A stretch of DNA of 64,000 bases from Ohtaekwangia sp966211525 (GCA_966211525.1 CBIHOZ010000010.1:1-64000); one strand, 5' to 3'. Positions 24,708 to 34,395 are shown, counted from the stretch's first letter. The notes: generated by a model from the letters alone, not told the origin. Program-made: numbers and translations.

Positions 24708-26141
24708 ATGAAGAGGTCAATTCTGGTTCTTATCGTATTGTTTGCTGCCTGTGCGGGTGGTGTTGTGGGTTCTATTTTTACCATTCGCTTTCTCGATGTC
24801 TCCAATGCATCGTATCAGTCGATCGAGGACAGACAGAAACTTGTACTCGCGGGTTACTCTGCTGATACTTCTTATAACGTTCCGGAAGAACTTGATTTTC
24901 TGGCTACGGCCAAACAAGTAACATCCGCTGTAGTACATATTCAAACTTCATACGGACCTGGTGACTTCAGTCTTAATCCGCTTCAACAACGTTTCGATGC
25001 ACCGGTGCGCTCATCCGGTTCCGGTGTAATCATTTCAGATGACGGCTATATAGTAACAAACAATCACGTGATCGAAGATGCAAACAGCATTGAGATCGTG
25101 ATGAATAATAATCAACGCTTCTATGCGAAGCTCATTGGTGCAGACCCCACTACCGATCTGGCACTTCTCAAAATCCGCGGACGCGCACTTCCTTTTATTC
25201 GCTATGGCGATTCGGATAAAATTACTCCTGGGGAGTGGGTGCTTGCCGTTGGGAATCCGTTCGATCTTAACTCTACCGTTACAGCCGGTATAGTTAGTGC
25301 CAAGGCACGCAACATTGGTATACTTCGCGATCGAAGCAATCTGCAGGTAGAATCATTTATACAAACCGATGCCGCAGTAAATCCCGGTAACAGCGGTGGT
25401 GCGTTGGTGAATTTACATGGCGAACTTATTGGTGTGAATACAGCGATTGCTACATCTTCCGGAAGTTACCAGGGGTATTCATTTGCTATACCGGTAAGTC
25501 TGGTAAAGAAAGTGATGGACGATCTGCTGGAGTTCGGGCAAGTACAACGCGGCTTACTGGGAATTGTGATCACCGATGTAAATGCAAATGTAGCGGAAGA
25601 CTTTAACCTGAAAGTGAACCAGGGCGTATTGGTAAATCGTGTGAACGAAGGCAGTGCTGCCGAGCAAAGCGGTATACTTATCGGCGATGTTATTATAGGT
25701 ATAGATGGACATGCCGTAAATTCAGTTTCGGAACTGCAGGAGTGGGTGGCGCGTAACCGTCCTGGTAAAGAAATAAAAGTAACATACCTGCGCGGAGGCG
25801 AGCGTAACGAAGTGAAAGCAAAACTCAAGAATAACAATGGAAGTGTTGACGTTGAGACAAAAGAAATTCGTTATGAACTCACCGGTCTTACGGTAGAAGA
25901 TGTCCCCTATAAAGAATTAAATGAGCTGCAGCTGGAAGGTGGCGTGCGCGTAAAAAATGTAACGGCTGGTAAATGGAAAGAGGCCGGCCTTAAAACTAAT
26001 TTTATCATTGCCTATATCGATAAAGTACCCGTTGATAATGTGGAAGATCTGAATCGTATTCTCGATTTTAAAAAAGGAGGCATCCTTATCGAAGGATTTT
26101 ATCCGGGCGGTGAGCGAGGCGTCTACGGTATGGAGTGGTAA
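24708..26141 (+). CDS. HtrA/Deg-family serine protease with PDZ domains
   Basis: The 477-residue periplasmic protease has an N-terminal hydrophobic segment (about 5-25, probably a signal anchor, no clear cleavage site) and a chymotrypsin-like domain with the triad H120 (TNNHVIED), D150 (TTDLALLKI) and S229 (PGNSGGALV). PDZ1 spans about 270-365 (GLLGIVITDVNANVAEDF, GVLVNRVNEGSAAEQSGI). A second PDZ-like part follows (about 380-470). It degrades misfolded envelope proteins. The second PDZ is shortened compared with DegP. A GGAG-like stretch (CTGAGGGGTT) precedes the ATG, rare in this window. Confidence 0.95.
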   Translation: MKRSILVLIVLFAACAGGVVGSIFTIRFLDVSNASYQSIEDRQKLVLAGYSADTSYNVPEELDFLATAKQVTSAVVHIQTSYGPGDFSLNPLQQRFDAPVRSSGSGVIISDDGYIVTNNHVIEDANSIEIVMNNNQRFYAKLIGADPTTDLALLKIRGRALPFIRYGDSDKITPGEWVLAVGNPFDLNSTVTAGIVSAKARNIGILRDRSNLQVESFIQTDAAVNPGNSGGALVNLHGELIGVNTAIATSSGSYQGYSFAIPVSLVKKVMDDLLEFGQVQRGLLGIVITDVNANVAEDFNLKVNQGVLVNRVNEGSAAEQSGILIGDVIIGIDGHAVNSVSELQEWVARNRPGKEIKVTYLRGGERNEVKAKLKNNNGSVDVETKEIRYELTGLTVEDVPYKELNELQLEGGVRVKNVTAGKWKEAGLKTNFIIAYIDKVPVDNVEDLNRILDFKKGGILIEGFYPGGERGVYGMEW

Positions 26142-26176
26142 TTAAAACGGTGTAGGTCATTTTCAATTTACTTTTT

Positions 26177-26184
26177 TAGCTTTG
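26177..26184 (+). promoter_or_regulatory. Putative -7 element (TAGCTTTG) for the ALDH gene
   Basis: TAGCTTTG matches the Bacteroidota -7 consensus TAnnTTTG exactly. The -33 region is weak. A transcript from here would have a leader of about 105 bases carrying two hairpins. Confidence 0.5.
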
Positions 26185-26279
26185 TGCGTTCATCTTGTGA
26201 ACACATGAGATGAGTGAGCAACGCACGTTTTGTTTGCAGCAAATACTTGCACGAATGTGACCGGGTGTTCCCCTGGTCA
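26184..26279 (+). promoter_or_regulatory. Two-hairpin 5' leader of the aldehyde dehydrogenase gene
   Basis: GTGCGTTCATCT (26184-26195) pairs with AGATGA (26208-26213) and AACGCAC (26220-26226), with inner TGTG/ACA pairing, followed by GTTTTGTTT. A second hairpin has arms TGACCGGG (26258-26265) and CCCCTGGTCA (26270-26279) around TGTT, ending 18 bases before the ATG. The arrangement resembles an attenuator or a regulatory leader, but it does not fit any riboswitch class I can recognise. Confidence 0.5.
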
Positions 26280-26297
26280 TCACTATAACAATTACGA

Positions 26298-27839
26298 ATG
26301 AAGAACTTTGGTATAAAAGAAGCACTGGATGCATTGGGATTGAAGAAGAACAACCTCGGTACATCCACGGGAAAGAAATGGTATAAAACATCAGGTCAGG
26401 CAATTGAGTCGTACTCACCGGCAGATGGTAAACTTATCGGAGCAGTATACGCAACCGATGAGAAATCATTTCATGCTGTAGTGGAACAATCCAAGGCCGC
26501 CTTTAAAGAATGGCGCAAGTGGCCTGCACCAAAACGTGGTGAAGTAGTGCGACAGATCGGAGAAGCGCTGCGTCAATATAAAGAACCACTGGGTAAACTG
26601 GTGTCGTACGAAATGGGTAAGTCATACCAGGAAGGACTGGGTGAAGTACAGGAGATGATCGACATCTGTGATTTTGCTGTAGGACTTTCACGTCAGTTAC
26701 ACGGACTCACCATGCACTCGGAGCGCCCTAATCACCGAATGTATGAACAGTGGCACCCAATCGGTATAGTAGGAATTATATCAGCCTTTAATTTTCCCGT
26801 AGCTGTGTGGTCATGGAACTCGATGCTTGCGTGGGTATGCGGGGATGTTTGTATCTGGAAGCCTTCGGAAAAAACTCCGCTGTGCAGTATAGCATGCCAG
26901 ATCATTGTGCAGCAAGTATTTGAAAAGAATGAAGTACCGGAAGGAGTATCGTCTCTGATCAACGGTGATTATACAGTAGGACAATGGCTTGCACAGGATG
27001 AAAATATACCCCTGGTTTCTGCGACCGGCTCAACCCGAATGGGTAAAGCAGTAGCCAGTACGGTGAGTGAGCGTTTGGGAAGAGCATTACTTGAATTGGG
27101 TGGTAACAACGCGATCATTGTAACCGAACATGCTAACCTGGATATAGCAGTTCGCGGTGCATTGTTCGGAGCAGTAGGTACTGCCGGTCAGCGCTGCACT
27201 ACTACACGAAGACTTATTGTACAGGAGAGTGTATACGATGAAGTAAAGAATCGTCTTTCAAAAGCATACGCTCAATTAAATATAGGCAACCCGCTGGATA
27301 CACAAAATCATGTTGGGCCTCTTATTGATAAACAAGCCGTGAAGTTGTACGAAGACGCGCTGAAGAAGATCAAGAAAGAAGGCGGTACATTTGTAATTGC
27401 CGGTGGTGTGTTGGATGGAAAAGGATACGAATCAGGATGCTATGTAAAGCCTGCAGTTGCTGAAGTAACAAACGACCTGAGCATTGTGCAGCAGGAAACT
27501 TTTGCACCGATCCTGTATCTGATCAAATATAAAACACTTGAAGAGGCTATCGAAATACAAAACGGAGTGAAGCAGGGTTTGTCATCATCAATCATGACCT
27601 CGAACATGTATGATATGGAACGCTTCCTCTCACACGAAGGCTCCGATTGTGGTATTGCCAATGTAAACATCGGCACATCGGGCGCAGAAATCGGAGGAGC
27701 TTTTGGTGGCGAAAAAGAGACCGGTGGTGGTCGTGAATCAGGTTCTGATGCCTGGAAAGTGTATATGCGCAGGCAAACCAACACCATAAATTTTGGAAAC
27801 AGCCTTCCTTTGGCTCAGGGAATCAAATTTGATATTTAG
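26298..27839 (+). CDS. ALDH7-type aldehyde dehydrogenase (aminoadipate semialdehyde)
   Basis: The 513-residue enzyme has the ALDH fold with catalytic Cys300 (GTAGQRCTTT), general base E266 (ALLELGGNNA), N165 (AFNFP) and the NAD-binding K188 (WKPSE) and SATGSTRMGK loop. The segments NVNIGTSGAEIGGAFGGEK and RESGSDAWKVYMRRQTNT are typical of the ALDH7/antiquitin group, which oxidises L-2-aminoadipate 6-semialdehyde (piperideine-6-carboxylate) in lysine catabolism. The reaction is NAD-dependent and cytoplasmic. It is transcribed alone. The subfamily call is good; the physiological substrate is inferred. Confidence 0.92.
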   Translation: MKNFGIKEALDALGLKKNNLGTSTGKKWYKTSGQAIESYSPADGKLIGAVYATDEKSFHAVVEQSKAAFKEWRKWPAPKRGEVVRQIGEALRQYKEPLGKLVSYEMGKSYQEGLGEVQEMIDICDFAVGLSRQLHGLTMHSERPNHRMYEQWHPIGIVGIISAFNFPVAVWSWNSMLAWVCGDVCIWKPSEKTPLCSIACQIIVQQVFEKNEVPEGVSSLINGDYTVGQWLAQDENIPLVSATGSTRMGKAVASTVSERLGRALLELGGNNAIIVTEHANLDIAVRGALFGAVGTAGQRCTTTRRLIVQESVYDEVKNRLSKAYAQLNIGNPLDTQNHVGPLIDKQAVKLYEDALKKIKKEGGTFVIAGGVLDGKGYESGCYVKPAVAEVTNDLSIVQQETFAPILYLIKYKTLEEAIEIQNGVKQGLSSSIMTSNMYDMERFLSHEGSDCGIANVNIGTSGAEIGGAFGGEKETGGGRESGSDAWKVYMRRQTNTINFGNSLPLAQGIKFDI

Positions 27840-27843
27840 AGCC

Positions 27844-27875
27844 TTTTGCAAATAAGTATCAATACTGTATTTTTA
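27844..27875 (+). promoter_or_regulatory. Putative promoter of the response regulator
   Basis: TTTTGC (27844-27849) and TATTTTTA (27868-27875) are separated by 18 bases and lie just upstream of the gene at 27893. They resemble the TTTG / TAnnTTTG pair of Bacteroidota with one mismatch in the -7 element. Confidence 0.35.
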
Positions 27876-27892
27876 TAAAGCATTAACTAACT

Positions 27893-28300
27893 ATGGCAGG
27901 AAAAAAATATCGTACCGTCATGCTCATTGATGATAATGAGATAGACAACCTCATTAATCAGAAGATGATAGAAGCGGCTTCTGTGACTGAGAACATTTAT
28001 ACGCATACTGGTGCTAAGAGTGCTATTGAATTCTTGAAAAACATGGAGAAGCTCGATGTAGCCGACCAGGTTTTACCGGATGTGATTTTCCTCGACATTG
28101 ATATGCCGCTCATGGATGGGTTTCAGTTCTTGGATGAATTCGAAAAACTTTCGAATACAGCAAAGAAAAAATGTAAGATCGTTATGCTTACATCTTCTAT
28201 TAACCCGCAGGACTTTAACCGTTCTAAAAAATACGACAATGTAAAACTATACCTCAACAAGCCGCTTTCGCACGAGAGCATTGTGAAGCTCGAAGTATAG
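27893..28300 (+). CDS. Single-domain response regulator (CheY-like)
   Basis: The 135-residue protein is a lone receiver domain: acidic pocket LIDDNEID (D13, D14), phosphoacceptor D68 in VIFLDIDMPLMDG, T100/S101 in VMLTSS and K123 in LYLNKPLS. The phrase MPLMDGFQFLDEFEKL is characteristic of a Bacteroidota receiver group often found with hybrid or PAS kinases. There is no output domain, so it acts by protein interaction or phosphorelay. No kinase is adjacent. Confidence 0.93.
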   Translation: MAGKKYRTVMLIDDNEIDNLINQKMIEAASVTENIYTHTGAKSAIEFLKNMEKLDVADQVLPDVIFLDIDMPLMDGFQFLDEFEKLSNTAKKKCKIVMLTSSINPQDFNRSKKYDNVKLYLNKPLSHESIVKLEV

Positions 28301-28333
28301 TATAACTGACTTTATAAATTCCACCAAAAAACA

Positions 28334-28356
28334 AAAGCCCGCACATTGCGGGCTTT
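28334..28356. terminator. Bidirectional terminator
   Basis: AAAGCCCGC (28334-28342) and GCGGGCTTT (28348-28356) are perfect arms around ACATT. It serves both the response regulator and the convergent gene at 28382. Confidence 0.88.
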
Positions 28357-28381
28357 GTCATTATATGGGTTGTTTGACTTA

Positions 28382-29827
28382 CTATATTTCTGTAAGCAGG
28401 TTTACAAAACGGTCGTCCAGCTTTACCAGTTTGGTAGGAGCGAAGTACGATACGTTCAACGAGTTAAGACGTGGAATCACAGCGCTGATCTTCTTCGCTT
28501 TCTCTTTCTTCGCTTCACTCGTAGAGATCTTCAATATCTTTAAGAAGAGCTGAATGTTTTCGCAGCTGTCTTTGCCGAACAAACGGATCTGGCGCTGGAT
28601 ACTGTTGGAAAGCTGGTTGAAGAGTTCAACATCGCGCATCAGCGTATATTGAAGTGCGAGCAGCGACTTTATCTCCAACTGTGCGTACGGATATTTCTTG
28701 AGACTCACATCATTAAGCAAACCGTTGATGAGGCGTGCCGATTCATCAAATTTACCAATGTAGTACGATGACAGCGCGCGGTATACGGTATATACAATGT
28801 GCTTCGGTACATCCATCGTATCAATTTCATAATCGATAAATATACTTTCGTTTTCAGCGTATAGTTCTGCTTCCGTATTGGTGCGCAGGTGTCTGTCAAG
28901 TTTAGACAACAGGAACTGAGCCGGGAACGTATAGGTTGAATAGTTCACCATCAGGTTGGCGCAGGCATCGTTTACTTCTTCGTAATACTTTTCTGCCTGG
29001 CGGTATACCTTATAGTGGTTGTAGTATTCAAGTTTCAGGAACTCGAACACCAGGTTGATGTGGTAGTAGATTGAATCGAGGTGATAGCTTTCGAAGATCT
29101 TCTGCACTTTGTCAAAGATATCTTCGATCGATTCGCCTTCCTGGTTCATGTTATCATCTACCTCTACAAACAAACGGTGGAAGATATACATGCAGCTCTG
29201 GTATACATACAACCGGTGCGATTCGTATAGCTTGGCCACGTTCTGCATTTCTTTCATCAACAAGCCAAGGCCCAGCTTCTCCACTTCACCACCGTTCAGC
29301 ATATAGTCGCCATACTTCTTAAAGTAATCGGCCAGCAGGTCTTCGGCTTTATCAACGGCCAGCATATACGCCACATGGCGGTTATACAATTGCGAGTACT
29401 GAAAGTAATCGGGCGAGTTGATGTTGAGTTTCTTGAGTGACTTGTAAATGATGGTCAGCTCGTTCGCGAGATCATAATCCAGAAGTTCTTTCTCCAGTTT
29501 TTTAAGAGTGGCAACAGAGATTGCTTTCTTTTTAGTGAAGAGTACTTCGGTAATGTTGGCAACTTTACGGAGAACATCTGTACGCGGACTTTCCAATTGT
29601 CCCATCAGGTATTCTTCGATCTTGAGATTAAGTCGCGAGCGCAAAGTATAATACGCGTTAGCGTTTACTTCCAGCTCCGACATAATTTTGTTATCGGAAA
29701 GTTGTCGTTCACGGAGTGACTTCAGCAGGTATGCTGATTTCTCAGCGTTGCTCTCAATGAGCGAGTCATGAATCGCCTTGAAGTCTTTCTCTGATAATTG
29801 CTTAATAATGTTCTTGAGTTTCGCCAT
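28382..29827 (-). CDS. Large helical hypothetical protein (481 aa)
   Basis: I do not recognise a named family. The protein is soluble, almost entirely alpha-helical by composition, and its spacing of aromatic and leucine residues suggests tetratricopeptide-like repeats (e.g. AYYTLRSRLNLKIEEYLMGQL, FEFLKLEYYNHYKVYRQAEKYYEEV, YTVYRALSSYYIGKFDESARLI). It begins MAKLKNIIKQLSEKDFKAIHDSLIESNAEKSAYLL-like, which in itself looks like a scaffold domain. It is transcribed alone from a region 126 bases before the divergent WG-repeat gene. It looks conserved rather than spurious: codon use matches its neighbours and no frameshift is seen. Confidence 0.75.
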   Translation of the reverse strand: MAKLKNIIKQLSEKDFKAIHDSLIESNAEKSAYLLKSLRERQLSDNKIMSELEVNANAYYTLRSRLNLKIEEYLMGQLESPRTDVLRKVANITEVLFTKKKAISVATLKKLEKELLDYDLANELTIIYKSLKKLNINSPDYFQYSQLYNRHVAYMLAVDKAEDLLADYFKKYGDYMLNGGEVEKLGLGLLMKEMQNVAKLYESHRLYVYQSCMYIFHRLFVEVDDNMNQEGESIEDIFDKVQKIFESYHLDSIYYHINLVFEFLKLEYYNHYKVYRQAEKYYEEVNDACANLMVNYSTYTFPAQFLLSKLDRHLRTNTEAELYAENESIFIDYEIDTMDVPKHIVYTVYRALSSYYIGKFDESARLINGLLNDVSLKKYPYAQLEIKSLLALQYTLMRDVELFNQLSNSIQRQIRLFGKDSCENIQLFLKILKISTSEAKKEKAKKISAVIPRLNSLNVSYFAPTKLVKLDDRFVNLLTEI

Positions 29828-29953
29828 GTCGGACAGTTAACATCCTGAAAATTTACAAAATTTATTACATGTTCCAATATTGACAAGCTTTGTCAAGAAT
29901 AAATCTTACCATGAAGTTTGTAGTTTTACCCCGACACGAAGCACCGAAAGACT

Positions 29954-32545
29954 TTGATCAGGAAATTTACCATACTATGCGTTGTCATGCTGCTGTCAGG
30001 ATACCTCAAAGCACAGCTCTCCTCCGAGCGAAGTGCATGGAGCAGTCTGTCGAAACAAAAATGGGTGCGAGCACATGAACAGCTAAAAAAAATTCTTGAT
30101 AAGGACACTGCGAATGCCGCAGCACATTATGTGATGGCCCACTACTTTTTTGCCCCGGCCAATCCGCAGTTTCACATCGACTCCGCTCATCTTCATGCGG
30201 TGGCTTCGCTCCACGACTATAGCAGACTTACTCTGAAACAGCGTGAAAAAATGAAGCGTTTTCCGCTAGACAGTATGATAATCATACGTCTTGTTCAGCA
30301 GGTTGACAGTGCTGCTTTTCATCGCGCGCAACAACTTAATACTGAGGCTGCTTATACCTATTTTATAGATGTATTCCCCTCGGCCCGCGAGCGTTCGGAG
30401 GCACTGAAACTCCGTGATAAAGCGGCCTTCGCGGAGGCACAAACGATCAATACACACCAGGCATTTTCATCCTATATATATAAGTATCCGGAGGGAAGCC
30501 AGCTCGCAGAAGCCAGGTCGCTCTATGAAAAATTACTCTTCGAAGAAAAGACCCGCGATAAACGTTTGGAGAGTTATGAAATATTTCTGCGGGTACATCC
30601 GCATACCACGCATCGAAAGGAAGCCGAGCAACATATTTTTGAAATTGCTACTGCTTCGGGAACGATTGAAAGCTTCCGTAATTTTTTACAACGGTATCCC
30701 CAGAGCATGTTTCGCGAGCGTGCCGAACAAATTTTGTATTACCTGCAGGCCGAAGAACCACCAGCCCAACCGTTGCGGGGTGGTGCAGCCGACTCCAGCA
30801 ATGTCTACACATTACCGCGCCATTACCTCGTTCCGTTTTTGGAACAAAATGGCTTTGGGTTTATGGATGAGAATGGAAGTGAAGTAATTGCTCCGGAAGT
30901 TGATGAGCTGAATGATGAATACCGTTGTGGTAATATTGATGAAGATGTAGTGGTGTTGCCGGGCCGAGTAGTAAGTCGTAACGGTACACTGGTATATAAA
31001 GGAGAAGTTACTTCCGTAGATGACCTCGGCTCCGGTTTTCTGCTCATTGAAAATCAGCACTGCATAAAGGTGATGCATAAGACCGGATTCAACCCGGGAG
31101 ATCCGTGTGTAGAAGACGCGAAGGTGCTGAATGGAAAACTGCTCGCACTGAAGAAAGATGGAAAGTGGTCCGTTCGTACATTGACCGGTTTGCAACTGCT
31201 GCCCTTCGAATGGGACAATATAGCCTATGCAGGAGATGTACTGATCTTTCAACGCGACAATCAATTCAGACTCGCCACAACGGATGCTATAGCCGCTATT
31301 GCCAACCAGGAGTTGCCCCGGCTAAAAGATGCATTTGAGGAAGTGAAGCCCTGGCCCAACGGACGCATCTGGGCACGTGCCGGAAAATTTGAAGGTGTAT
31401 TCGATCAGCAACTCAATGTATATATACCTTTCAAGGAACAACGACTGCTGCCGGCATTCTTTGGTGCGCAGGCTCATGAAGAAAATCAATGGCTGCTCTA
31501 TAATACAGAGGGTGAATCCACTGAGCCGTGTGATACAGTATTGGTCAGCAAGCCGTGGGCTACAGCACGCGTTCAAAAGAAGTGGCGTCTATACCTACCG
31601 TTGCAACAGCTTTCTCCGCGGGCCACATACGACTCTGTTTTTTTTGCAGGCACATTTGCCATCGGTACACGAAACGACAGCACCTTTATACATGGCACCG
31701 AAGGAAAGACACTGCTGAAAATAAAAGGTCTTGCGAAAATAGAATTTGTTCCGGCACAGGACTCATCTGCGTTCTTTATACTCGATCACGGAGACAAAAA
31801 GATTCTATATAATCATACCGGACAAAAACTTTTCGCAGTAGTGTATGATCGCATTCACCATGCCGGCAAAAATATATTTGTTGTTACCAAACGCGATAAG
31901 AAAGGGCTGGCCGCTGTCGATGGCAAATTACTGCTGTCGGTAGAGTATGATGCCATTGGTATGGAAAGTCAGGGAACGGTATCATTACTGAAAGCGAAAA
32001 AATTTGGACTATATGATGTACAGCGCAAGAAACTGATCAAGCCGGAGTATGGTAAAAACCTGTCGCTATATAATGAACGCGTACTCGTTGCATTGAAGAA
32101 TGGCTCGTATGGTTTTATAGGATGGGACAATAAACCGCTGAGTAATTTTGAATTTGCCGAAGTGCAGCCATGGAACGATACACTTGCCTGGGTAAAAAAG
32201 AATTTCATGTGGATGCTGTACAACCTGAAAACCAAAAAGACGCAACTCGACAAGATCAGGAACCTGAAACTGATATTGGACAAGACAAACGAACGACTTG
32301 CCATTGTACAGCAGGACAATGCCTATGGTGTGATACACAGTACGAAGGGCATGATCATCCCGTTAAACTTCAGTGATATTGTAAACGTAGGCTCCGCAGA
32401 AAAACCTCTGTATTTTACAGAGAAGCATGTGGAGGAGGCTTCTGTTTTTGTGGTGATCTACTACAACCACGAAGGCAAATTTTTGCGCAAGGAAATTTAT
32501 GAGCAGGATGACTATGAGAAAATCTATTGCTCCGATCACAAGTAA
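29954..32545 (+). CDS. Secreted TPR plus WG-repeat protein
   Basis: The 863-residue protein starts at TTG 29954; this start is supported because it gives a full signal peptide (IRKFTILCVVMLLSGYLKA). An alpha-helical tetratricopeptide-type region (about 20-270, e.g. AHEQLKKILDKDTANAAAHY) is followed by a beta-rich region (about 280-860) with repeated WG-type units such as LVPFLEQNGFGFMDENGSEVI, KKGLAAVDGKLLLSVEYDAIG and NGSYGFIGWDNKPLSNFEFAEVQPW. WG repeats (KWG leptospira-type) are thought to bind proteins or surfaces. Cell-surface location is likely. The function is not known. Confidence 0.85.
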   Translation: MIRKFTILCVVMLLSGYLKAQLSSERSAWSSLSKQKWVRAHEQLKKILDKDTANAAAHYVMAHYFFAPANPQFHIDSAHLHAVASLHDYSRLTLKQREKMKRFPLDSMIIIRLVQQVDSAAFHRAQQLNTEAAYTYFIDVFPSARERSEALKLRDKAAFAEAQTINTHQAFSSYIYKYPEGSQLAEARSLYEKLLFEEKTRDKRLESYEIFLRVHPHTTHRKEAEQHIFEIATASGTIESFRNFLQRYPQSMFRERAEQILYYLQAEEPPAQPLRGGAADSSNVYTLPRHYLVPFLEQNGFGFMDENGSEVIAPEVDELNDEYRCGNIDEDVVVLPGRVVSRNGTLVYKGEVTSVDDLGSGFLLIENQHCIKVMHKTGFNPGDPCVEDAKVLNGKLLALKKDGKWSVRTLTGLQLLPFEWDNIAYAGDVLIFQRDNQFRLATTDAIAAIANQELPRLKDAFEEVKPWPNGRIWARAGKFEGVFDQQLNVYIPFKEQRLLPAFFGAQAHEENQWLLYNTEGESTEPCDTVLVSKPWATARVQKKWRLYLPLQQLSPRATYDSVFFAGTFAIGTRNDSTFIHGTEGKTLLKIKGLAKIEFVPAQDSSAFFILDHGDKKILYNHTGQKLFAVVYDRIHHAGKNIFVVTKRDKKGLAAVDGKLLLSVEYDAIGMESQGTVSLLKAKKFGLYDVQRKKLIKPEYGKNLSLYNERVLVALKNGSYGFIGWDNKPLSNFEFAEVQPWNDTLAWVKKNFMWMLYNLKTKKTQLDKIRNLKLILDKTNERLAIVQQDNAYGVIHSTKGMIIPLNFSDIVNVGSAEKPLYFTEKHVEEASVFVVIYYNHEGKFLRKEIYEQDDYEKIYCSDHK

Positions 32546-32640
32546 TAACCGGTAAAACGGTTCAACAGCTTTTTTAGTAATTTCGATTTTCCGTTCGGAA
32601 TTTTTCGCTCAACTCTGCATCCGTTTTTAACCCAAATTGA

Positions 32641-34395
32641 ATGATGATGAAATATAGTTTCATGCTCGTGATGGTTGCCTGTGCGTATGGGATAAAGGCA
32701 CAGCCCGCAACACAAAAGACGTATTGCAACCCGATGGATATAAACTATCGGTATAACTACGAACAACTCAACGATAGTATATCATACCGCTCTGGTGCCG
32801 ACCCGGTTATTGTGAATCATAAAGGTGAGTACTATTTGTTCGTTACGATTTCAGGAGGTTACTGGCACTCCAAAGACCTCGTAAACTGGAACTATATCGT
32901 GCCGAACAAGTGGCCGATGGAAGATATGTGTGCCCCGGCCGCCATCTCGGTTCGCGATACACTGTATTTGTTTCAGTCTACATTCGAGCAGCGCCCTATA
33001 TTATTTACCACTACGCCTGAAAATGGTAAACTATATTTTTATAATCGTTGGCTGCCACGTTTGCCGAAAGATGTAGGTCCGTGGGACCCTGCGCTTTTCT
33101 ACGATGAAGAATTGGACAAGTGGTATATGTACTGGGGCTCTTCGAATGTACATCCCATATATGGAAGTGAACTGGACAAAAACCTTCGTCTCAAGTATAA
33201 AGGTGACTATAAAGAGTTGATATACCTGCATCCGGAAGAACATGGGTGGGAGCGTTTCGGTCGCGATCATCGCTCTACGATAACGCCATTTACAGAAGGT
33301 GCCTGGATGACGAAGCACAATGGTAAATATTATCTTCAGTATGGTGCGCCCGGCACAGAGTATAATGTATATGCTAACGGTACATATGTAGGCGATCATC
33401 CGCTTGGTCCTTTTACGTATGCGCCTTACAACCCTGTATCGTATAAACCCGGTGGCTTCGTAACGGGTGCCGGGCATGGCAATACATTTCAGGACAACTA
33501 TGGTAACTATTGGAACACCGGTACACCGTGGGTTGCTGTGAACTGGAATTTTGAAAGACGCATCGCGATGTTCCCAACTGGTTTTGACAAGGATGGACAG
33601 ATGTTTGCCAACACACGCTTTGGTGATCTGCCGCATCACTTGCCAACAAAGAAATGGCAAAGTAAAGATGAACTCTTCACCGGGTGGATGCTGCTGTCCT
33701 ATAAGAAGCCCGCTACGGCATCATCTGTATTGGACACCTTTACAGTAGCCAACATTACCGATGAGAATCCGCGCACATTCTGGGTGGCAAAACAAAATAA
33801 AGAAGGCGAGAGCGTAAAGATCGATTTACAACAGGTACAAACGATACATGCTGTCCAGGTAAATTTCACGGACTATAAATCAAACATCTACGATGGCTTT
33901 GACCCGAAGATCTATACCCAGTTCAGAATATATACTTCTGCAGACGGCAAGCAATGGAAAAAAGAATTTGATCTGAGTAACGAAAAACGCGATCGTCCCA
34001 ATGCATACCTGGAGTTGCCACAACCGGTTAAAGCCCGCTATATCAAATACGAACATATATATGTAGCCTCGCCAAATCTCGCGATCAGCGATATACGTGT
34101 ATTCGGAAAAGGCAGCGGCAAGGTCCCCAAGACACCTGCTAAATTTACGGCAGTCCGCGACAGCGATCCGCGCAACGCCTTTGTAAAATGGCAAAAAGTA
34201 CCCGGAGCCACCGGCTACAATATACTCTGGGGAATAGCCAAAGATAAACTATACCAAACCTACCAGGTCTTCGCAGACCAACCTGAGTCCCTCGAAGTAC
34301 GCGCCCTGACAAAAGGCGTAAGTTATTATTTTGCTATAGAAGCATTTAATGAAAATGGAGTATCTGCGGTGAGCGAAGCAGTGTATGTGAAATAG
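32641..34395 (+). CDS. GH43-family hydrolase with discoidin-like and Fn3 domains
   Basis: The 584-residue secreted protein has a signal peptide (about 1-20, ending GIKA). A five-bladed GH43 domain spans about residues 25-345, with base D54 (SGADPVIV), pKa-tuning D149 (GPWDPALFYD) and acid E219 (FTEGAW). A F5/8 type C (discoidin) carbohydrate-binding domain follows at about 355-490 and a fibronectin type III domain at about 495-584. GH43 enzymes are beta-xylosidases or alpha-L-arabinofuranosidases. This fits the xylan genes elsewhere in the window. Its transcript ends at a hairpin terminator at 34522. Confidence 0.93.
   Translation: MMMKYSFMLVMVACAYGIKAQPATQKTYCNPMDINYRYNYEQLNDSISYRSGADPVIVNHKGEYYLFVTISGGYWHSKDLVNWNYIVPNKWPMEDMCAPAAISVRDTLYLFQSTFEQRPILFTTTPENGKLYFYNRWLPRLPKDVGPWDPALFYDEELDKWYMYWGSSNVHPIYGSELDKNLRLKYKGDYKELIYLHPEEHGWERFGRDHRSTITPFTEGAWMTKHNGKYYLQYGAPGTEYNVYANGTYVGDHPLGPFTYAPYNPVSYKPGGFVTGAGHGNTFQDNYGNYWNTGTPWVAVNWNFERRIAMFPTGFDKDGQMFANTRFGDLPHHLPTKKWQSKDELFTGWMLLSYKKPATASSVLDTFTVANITDENPRTFWVAKQNKEGESVKIDLQQVQTIHAVQVNFTDYKSNIYDGFDPKIYTQFRIYTSADGKQWKKEFDLSNEKRDRPNAYLELPQPVKARYIKYEHIYVASPNLAISDIRVFGKGSGKVPKTPAKFTAVRDSDPRNAFVKWQKVPGATGYNILWGIAKDKLYQTYQVFADQPESLEVRALTKGVSYYFAIEAFNENGVSAVSEAVYVK

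Noticed and set aside
26184..26279. Lysine riboswitch upstream of the aldehyde dehydrogenase
   Set aside because: The lysine riboswitch is much longer and has a five-helix core; this leader has only two hairpins of about 40 and 22 bases.
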